Origin: Parabacteroides distasonis
GTDB lineage: Bacteria; Bacteroidota; Bacteroidia; Bacteroidales; Tannerellaceae
Direction of reading: 5' to 3'
NCBI GenBank assembly: GCA_015060925.1
Contig: SUXM01000017.1
Coordinates: 1-56,772 of the forward strand
Length of the DNA stretch: 56,772 bases
In this document: positions 51,960 to 56,772 of the stretch, piece by piece
Layout: each line of letters opens with the position of its first letter
Position numbering within the stretch: the stretch's first letter is position 1
Notes under the pieces: model-generated
What the model was told of the DNA's origin: nothing
The model's input: only the letters and a program-made list of their open reading frames with translations
Database searches by the model: none
Translations under genes and position numbers: made by a program

Positions 51960-54164
51960 TTATTTTAAAAGTATATCCATCTTATGCATACCAGCAGGAA
52001 GAACTTTTGTTTTATTTTTACCTACTTTCACTTCTGCCTGCGTTCCTTCAGGAATCACCAAGTTCATTGCCGCTTTATTTCCCTTCTTTTTCAAAGAAAT
52101 CCGTATCATTCCATAATGGGTTTCCAAAGAAGCTGATGCCTCTTTCAAACTACCTAACTGAGGGGACACTTTAAACGAGCGGAATCCTGGAGAGGTTGGT
52201 TCAATACCACAAACCTTTTGACTTAATAAAGTCAAAGGTCCTCCACTCCATGCGTGGTTAATGGTTCCTCCACCAAACCCTTCTGAACCGATTCCCCATC
52301 CTTCAAATAGAGTTGTATAATCTTTATATCCTAACATTTTAGCATAACGATTCTTCATACGTTCCAAAGCAAATTCAGGTTCGTTCATCATAAATAATGA
52401 TTCTAGAACATATTTTTCCATATAAGGACTCGCATGATACTCCTTCTTCAATACTTTAACCAATGCCGGATATTTATCAGCAGAAGCTAAACCTGAAACA
52501 ACAGCCATCGCCTGTGAACGGTCGTCAGTCTCTCCGGTATAATTTGCAGAACGATAAGCCGAACCAGTCCAATAGACTGCATCAAAAGTTTCAGCCAACT
52601 GATCCATCATCTTGGTAATCATCTCTACATCTTCAGTTTTACCCAAAATCTTTGCAAACTCCCTTTCTCCTTTCAATGCCAAATAATACCAACTACTAGT
52701 TAATACACCCATATCAATGTTTGTACCCCAGTCTCCCCAACTCCATTGTCCATTACGAATGATAGGTTGACCTTTTTCATCTACCTGCCATACTTCATGC
52801 AAATAGCGGTGCATTCTGTCGTAAATATCTGCAATAAAACTACTATCTCCACTGTAATAATATTGCGTATAGAAGCCATACCAGCTGACAGATGCCAACA
52901 TCTGCAAAGGTAATTCGGAACGGTATGTTCCAGAAGGCATTGGAGAAAAAATCGAGCCATCAGCCCGCTGCCAATTCATCAATTCATAGATACCTTTCAA
53001 TGCTAACTTATGGCTGGAAGGAGATAGAGCATAAAAAGCCTCTCCTAATTCATTCACTTCATCTCCCCACCACTGTGCACGTTCACGATCTGGGCAGTCC
53101 ATATAAGTATCACGCATAGTTATATATAAGGTACGCGCAGAACGTTTCCATAGCTCATTATAAAATGGATCATTACATTCAAAAGAACCGGTAAATTCTG
53201 TATCATATCCGGTTTCTCTAAACTTTAAATCCAGCACCTTCACCCCTTCCGGTATAACATACCAAATTTCATGACCATTCATCCAACCATAATTCTCATA
53301 TTCTTGTACTCCTTCACGAGTGATATATTCGGCACGAACATTCAACTCAGAACCTCCTTTATAGTTATCTGTCTGTATTTTTATCATCTTTCCAGCTGAC
53401 GCTTCTACTTTCAAATAAGGAGTTACCTGTGCATTATAAGGCAAACGGCAAAATAAAGTATCCCCAGATGTACGTTGTGAGATATAAGACTTCAATCCAT
53501 AATTTTTCCACTGAGGAATCGGACGTTTCACTAATTTCCCAAAAGGCGCACTTCCTGCATCACAAATGGGAGCTATTCCTTTTAATTTTTTACTTTTATA
53601 CCCAGCTTGGTTCCATCCTTTCTCTTCCAATCGGGCATCAAAACGAATATTGCTTTCAGACAATCGATAGTTAGGATAAGGTGCATCAGTATTTTGATAA
53701 GCTTTGTATGGGAATCCTCTCCAACTTCTATCTGTTATAATCTCTACGCCATCACCTATCGCTTCGAAAAGCAATCCGGCCGAACCACTGCTGAGATGGC
53801 TAAATCCATTTTTCCCAAAATACCAAACCAATAAAGCGATAGTATTCTCTCCCTGTTTTAAATAAGGAGCAATTTCCACTTCGTCATAATAGGTATCACC
53901 TAATGAAGGACCACGTTTTAATCCTCCTTCGAAAACAACCATCTCACCGTTTATCCATAACCAATACTTACTGTCTGCTGCAATATTGGCCAATAAAGTT
54001 TTAGGCACTTGATTGATATCTACCACTTTTCGGTAAACTATCCAACTATTTGTTTCACTGGTACAGCCTGATGGCACAATCCAGCTTGCTTTCCAATCTG
54101 ATTTAGCTCCTACAGATACAAAAGAAGCTATTAGAAATAATAAAACAAAAACATTTTTTCTCAT
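51960..54164 (-). CDS. GH78-like alpha-L-rhamnosidase, copy 2
   Basis: A 734-residue paralogue of the neighbour, 27 bp upstream of it on the minus strand. Signal peptide to about residue 20; beta-sandwich KYWLWINGEMVVFEGG; catalytic block DTYMDCPDRERAQWWGDE; and GTINHAWSGGP near the end. Compared with copy 1 it has an extra Gly-rich loop (GWGIGSEGFGGG) before NHAW, close to the active site, so the two may prefer different substrates. Confidence 0.85.
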   Translation of the reverse strand: MRKNVFVLLFLIASFVSVGAKSDWKASWIVPSGCTSETNSWIVYRKVVDINQVPKTLLANIAADSKYWLWINGEMVVFEGGLKRGPSLGDTYYDEVEIAPYLKQGENTIALLVWYFGKNGFSHLSSGSAGLLFEAIGDGVEIITDRSWRGFPYKAYQNTDAPYPNYRLSESNIRFDARLEEKGWNQAGYKSKKLKGIAPICDAGSAPFGKLVKRPIPQWKNYGLKSYISQRTSGDTLFCRLPYNAQVTPYLKVEASAGKMIKIQTDNYKGGSELNVRAEYITREGVQEYENYGWMNGHEIWYVIPEGVKVLDLKFRETGYDTEFTGSFECNDPFYNELWKRSARTLYITMRDTYMDCPDRERAQWWGDEVNELGEAFYALSPSSHKLALKGIYELMNWQRADGSIFSPMPSGTYRSELPLQMLASVSWYGFYTQYYYSGDSSFIADIYDRMHRYLHEVWQVDEKGQPIIRNGQWSWGDWGTNIDMGVLTSSWYYLALKGEREFAKILGKTEDVEMITKMMDQLAETFDAVYWTGSAYRSANYTGETDDRSQAMAVVSGLASADKYPALVKVLKKEYHASPYMEKYVLESLFMMNEPEFALERMKNRYAKMLGYKDYTTLFEGWGIGSEGFGGGTINHAWSGGPLTLLSQKVCGIEPTSPGFRSFKVSPQLGSLKEASASLETHYGMIRISLKKKGNKAAMNLVIPEGTQAEVKVGKNKTKVLPAGMHKMDILLK

Positions 54165-54187
54165 GATATTACTTAATTTTTCTTGTA

Positions 54188-55939
54188 CTATTGTATAACC
54201 TTAATTTCGTCAGGGACTTCAATTTGTGAATGGATCTTACCACCTGCCCCCTTTTCATGACGAACTTTAATGATACCCAAAGGAGTAGGATACGTTCCTT
54301 CCACCCAATCTAAGTTTCCCAAATGAGGTTTAATCGAAACTGTTTTGAATCCGGGATCTACAGGGGCTATCCCTAACACATGGCGACTCAACCAATAGGT
54401 CGGCCCTGAAGCCCAACCATGACATAAACTATGCCTAAACCCTTGATAACAATAAGCACCATAATCTCCATGAATGTCCTTTTTTCCTTCTGGCACAATT
54501 GCATCTATAGGAGCAGCATTGGGCAACCATTCCATATTAAAATCCTCCCAAAATGTAGTGGCTCCCAAATCAAGCATAGCTCCCCAATAATCCTTGATTA
54601 TTTGCATGGCTCCTTCATAATTACCGGCATAAGCCATTGCCTCCAACATATAAAAGCCGAAGAAAGTTGAGAATCCATGAGCTCCATTATAGGAAAGATA
54701 ATCCTTGTTCGCTTGATGTTTATCCATCAATCCTGTTAAAGCCATTAGAGCTGCAGCCTGCTTTTGTCCCGGTGCATCATGAGCTAAAGATGATTCTAAA
54801 AAGGCCTTGCTTGCTTGAGGTGCAGCCTTAATCAGTCGTTTAGCAGATATTGCACATTCATTTGCCAAATTGGGTTCTCCAAGATCTTTACATAAGACCT
54901 CTCCCGCTTGCATGGCCCAAATCATAAAAGCTTGTAATCCAGCTTGAATAGCCGGCTTATTCTCACTGGAAGGCCAATCTAAGAAACGACCACCGGTCAA
55001 CTTCTCGACCCCCTTTTCATCAATACATGAAATAAGTTGCTTTAATAATCCAACGATGTAAGTTTTTTGTTCAGTTAAATAGGTTAAATTTCCATGATGA
55101 CGATACCAATCATACTGAATCAATAACCAAGAGATAGAATAAGCACTATAAGTATTCATCCAATTGGGAAGTGGTGTTATATCACGGGCAAAGTCCAAAG
55201 ATTTAGGGACTACTTCATTGAAACCAAAAACGGCATTGATCGTCATTACCTCCGGATACATATCCCCTATCCAAACCAAACGATCACGTTTAATTCCATC
55301 CCACAGGAAATCTTGCATATTCAAATGTACCGTATAAGCTCCTGTTTGCCAAATCTTATTCAACCGATCGTCATTACAACGAAAAGAACCTTTATAAGGA
55401 ATATCACGATAAGAAGAGATCGCTCGAATTTCTTTTATATGCAATTCAGTAGAATCATCCAACAAATCAATCCGTGCAAAACGAAAACCGGAATTACCAA
55501 CTTCCATCACTCCTAACCAAGGAAGGCTAATTTCAAAATCGCGCATCGCATGATCGTTCGTAGCTCCGTTTCTTCCGTCTATTTCACACATTGCTTCACT
55601 GACTGATTCTCCAAATCGTACACGAATACGAATAGGAGCATGTGACTTTGGCATTCCTGTTACAATCTGCAAACCTCCTTGTAGTTCTTTGCCAAAATCA
55701 AGAAGAATAGCCGGATGTTCTTTATCTGTACTTTTAATCTTACAGATATATTTATTGACCAGATCAGATTGTCCATTTCCCTCCCTAAGAAGATGTTCAA
55801 CTCCTTGAACTAAATGACCATCTTGTTGCCAAACTATACGAGTTGGTGGAATATACTCACGAACTCGCACATCTCTTTGTTGAGCTAATAGGTTATTTGT
55901 TATAAAAATAAGAGAAATGAGCGTAATAAATTTCATCAT
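54188..55939 (-). CDS. GH78-like six-hairpin glycosidase, copy 3 (divergent)
   Basis: A secreted protein of about 583 residues. The frame is open to 56020, but ATG 55939 (or 55936) gives a standard signal peptide ending at LLAQ. It is shorter than the two other copies. The catalytic-like block is WDGIKRDRLVWIGDMYPE. The end LCHGWASGPTYWLSRHVLGI corresponds to the NHAW region. It is more distant from copies 1 and 2 than they are from each other, and so probably has its own linkage specificity. It is separated from the aldolase gene by a strong terminator. Confidence 0.82.
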   Translation of the reverse strand: MMKFITLISLIFITNNLLAQQRDVRVREYIPPTRIVWQQDGHLVQGVEHLLREGNGQSDLVNKYICKIKSTDKEHPAILLDFGKELQGGLQIVTGMPKSHAPIRIRVRFGESVSEAMCEIDGRNGATNDHAMRDFEISLPWLGVMEVGNSGFRFARIDLLDDSTELHIKEIRAISSYRDIPYKGSFRCNDDRLNKIWQTGAYTVHLNMQDFLWDGIKRDRLVWIGDMYPEVMTINAVFGFNEVVPKSLDFARDITPLPNWMNTYSAYSISWLLIQYDWYRHHGNLTYLTEQKTYIVGLLKQLISCIDEKGVEKLTGGRFLDWPSSENKPAIQAGLQAFMIWAMQAGEVLCKDLGEPNLANECAISAKRLIKAAPQASKAFLESSLAHDAPGQKQAAALMALTGLMDKHQANKDYLSYNGAHGFSTFFGFYMLEAMAYAGNYEGAMQIIKDYWGAMLDLGATTFWEDFNMEWLPNAAPIDAIVPEGKKDIHGDYGAYCYQGFRHSLCHGWASGPTYWLSRHVLGIAPVDPGFKTVSIKPHLGNLDWVEGTYPTPLGIIKVRHEKGAGGKIHSQIEVPDEIKVIQ

Positions 55940-55981
55940 GCTATTTATTAAAGTCAAAATAATAGTGTATGCATAGAACAT

Positions 55982-56028
55982 ATAAGAAGTTGTTTCCCCT
56001 CTACAAGAAAGGGGAAACAACTTCTTAT
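55982..56028 (-). terminator. Very strong hairpin terminator after rhaD
   Basis: A perfect 19-bp stem (55982-56000 against 56010-56028) with a 9-nt loop, just after the aldolase stop. No long T-run follows on the minus strand, so it may also stabilise the transcript end. Confidence 0.75.
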
Positions 56029-56040
56029 TGAATTTATTAC

Positions 56041-56772
56041 TTATAAACCAAATGCTGTCACCAAATCATCTAACTGTTTGTCTGTCATACCTTCCGGTTC
56101 TGAACCAGCTAAACGAGCGCTGAAATAGATTTGAGCAGATTTGCTTAATGTATCGATTGCATCGAAACATTCGATTAAGTCTTCACCAACGGCCAAGATT
56201 CCATGTTTTTCCCAGAATACAACATCATGTTTATCCAACTGCTTGATAGTTGCACGTGCCAAATCTAATGTACCAGGAATTTCATAAGGAACAATACCTA
56301 CACCCTTCGGTACGATAACACGACATTCAGGTATCATGCTCCAAAGTGTACGAGTAATCACTTCTGAATCCAAGAACGGTTTGCAATGAGTCATACCGAT
56401 TAAGTCTGTCGGATGAGTATGAAGAACGACCTTGTTATCACGACCTAAGCTACGTACATAGTTGTGCATCAACAAGTGTGATGGTAATTCAGATGTAGGA
56501 ATAATACGTTGTTCTGCAATGATGTCATAGCTCTTTCCATCTGCAGCGACACGAATGATTGAACCATTTCCAAACGGATCTTGAGCTACATAACGCATAC
56601 GTTTGCCTGTTCCTGTTACATAGAAGATATGACCTGCTAATTCAGTCATTGCTTCTTCCAACACGATAGCTTCACCTAATGCCGGTAATGCCTTTTCTTC
56701 GGCTGTCAACAACTCTGTTACATTTACAGATATATTACCTCCATTGCGTTCCGCCCAACCTTTTTCCCATAG
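56041..56772 (-). CDS. rhaD: Rhamnulose-1-phosphate aldolase (class II), 5' end outside the window
   Basis: The frame runs through to the right edge (LWEKGWAERNGGNIS read upstream of the TTG often taken as start), so the N-terminus is missing. Zinc ligands are in VLHTHPTD and WEKHGIL. TELAGHIFYVTGTGKRMRYV and VPKGVGIVPYEIPGT support RhaD over fuculose aldolase. It splits rhamnulose-1-phosphate to DHAP and lactaldehyde. Next to three GH78-like genes it indicates a rhamnose-scavenging locus; rhaA and rhaB are presumably beyond the window. Confidence 0.88.
   Translation of the reverse strand, partial: LWEKGWAERNGGNISVNVTELLTAEEKALPALGEAIVLEEAMTELAGHIFYVTGTGKRMRYVAQDPFGNGSIIRVAADGKSYDIIAEQRIIPTSELPSHLLMHNYVRSLGRDNKVVLHTHPTDLIGMTHCKPFLDSEVITRTLWSMIPECRVIVPKGVGIVPYEIPGTLDLARATIKQLDKHDVVFWEKHGILAVGEDLIECFDAIDTLSKSAQIYFSARLAGSEPEGMTDKQLDDLVTAFGL

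Noticed and set aside
47268..56772. Complete polysaccharide utilisation locus with SusC/SusD
   Set aside because: No TonB-dependent SusC-like or SusD-like gene is in the window; they might lie to the right, but this cannot be claimed.

Overview
The window looks like a chromosomal segment of a gut Bacteroidales organism, most likely Parabacteroides or a close relative. The evidence is low GC content, promoters with the Bacteroidetes -7 element TAnnTTTG, Bacteroidales-type lipoproteins and glycoside hydrolases, and the dnaN / rpmB-rpmG-DUF4295 arrangement. All calls come from reading the sequence and translated frames. No database search was possible, so family assignments rest on recognised motifs and layout.

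Layout. (1) 1-202: fragment of a large mobile-element methylase/helicase gene on the minus strand. (2) 326-4843: a secreted metallophosphoesterase, then a compact corrinoid methyl-transfer operon made of a B12-binding protein, two UroD-fold methyltransferases and a free-standing MetH-type reactivation domain. It is closed by an intrinsic terminator. (3) 4968-12686: a cytoplasm-to-surface phospho-signalling island. It contains a LytTR protein, a membrane FHA/zinc-ribbon protein, a 79-residue acidic repeat peptide, a zinc-ribbon FHA protein, a PP2C phosphatase, a transmembrane Ser/Thr kinase, an outer-membrane Sel1/beta-barrel-like protein and a large FN3-like/kelch lipoprotein. This is the best candidate for an undescribed system in the window. 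(4) 12879-16779: housekeeping genes ispE, ygiQ, ridA and rlmB.

(5) 16965-24860: a decayed mobile element carrying a small defence island. It holds an integrase that has lost its HxxR box, a frameshifted accessory gene, oriT-like nested inverted repeats, an XRE regulator, a single-chain R-M-S restriction enzyme, a membrane protein and a DUF4062-ATPase fusion. (6) 25020-32657: a secreted basic protein, then a minus-strand run transcribed dnaN, exonuclease, Fe-alcohol dehydrogenase, coaBC, porD, recN. (7) 32800-33413: rpmB-rpmG-DUF4295 with a near-consensus promoter. (8) 33808-39201: tripartite RND efflux operon. (9) 39309-40611: membrane-anchored nuclease and tRNA-Lys(CTT). (10) 40903-45983: two S9 serine peptidases. 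(11) 46067-46927: a lipoprotein. (12) 47268-56772: rhamnoside/glycoside degradation genes (GH31, three GH78-like proteins) next to a rhamnulose-1-phosphate aldolase that runs off the right edge.

One signal cuts across gene neighbourhoods. A dyad-symmetric 17-bp element, consensus near ATTACATCGGAGGTAAT, occurs as three-unit arrays with 21-22 bp spacing in three separate intergenic regions (15984-16043, 40413-40472, 47099-47157). Each array lies 5' of a minus-strand gene.
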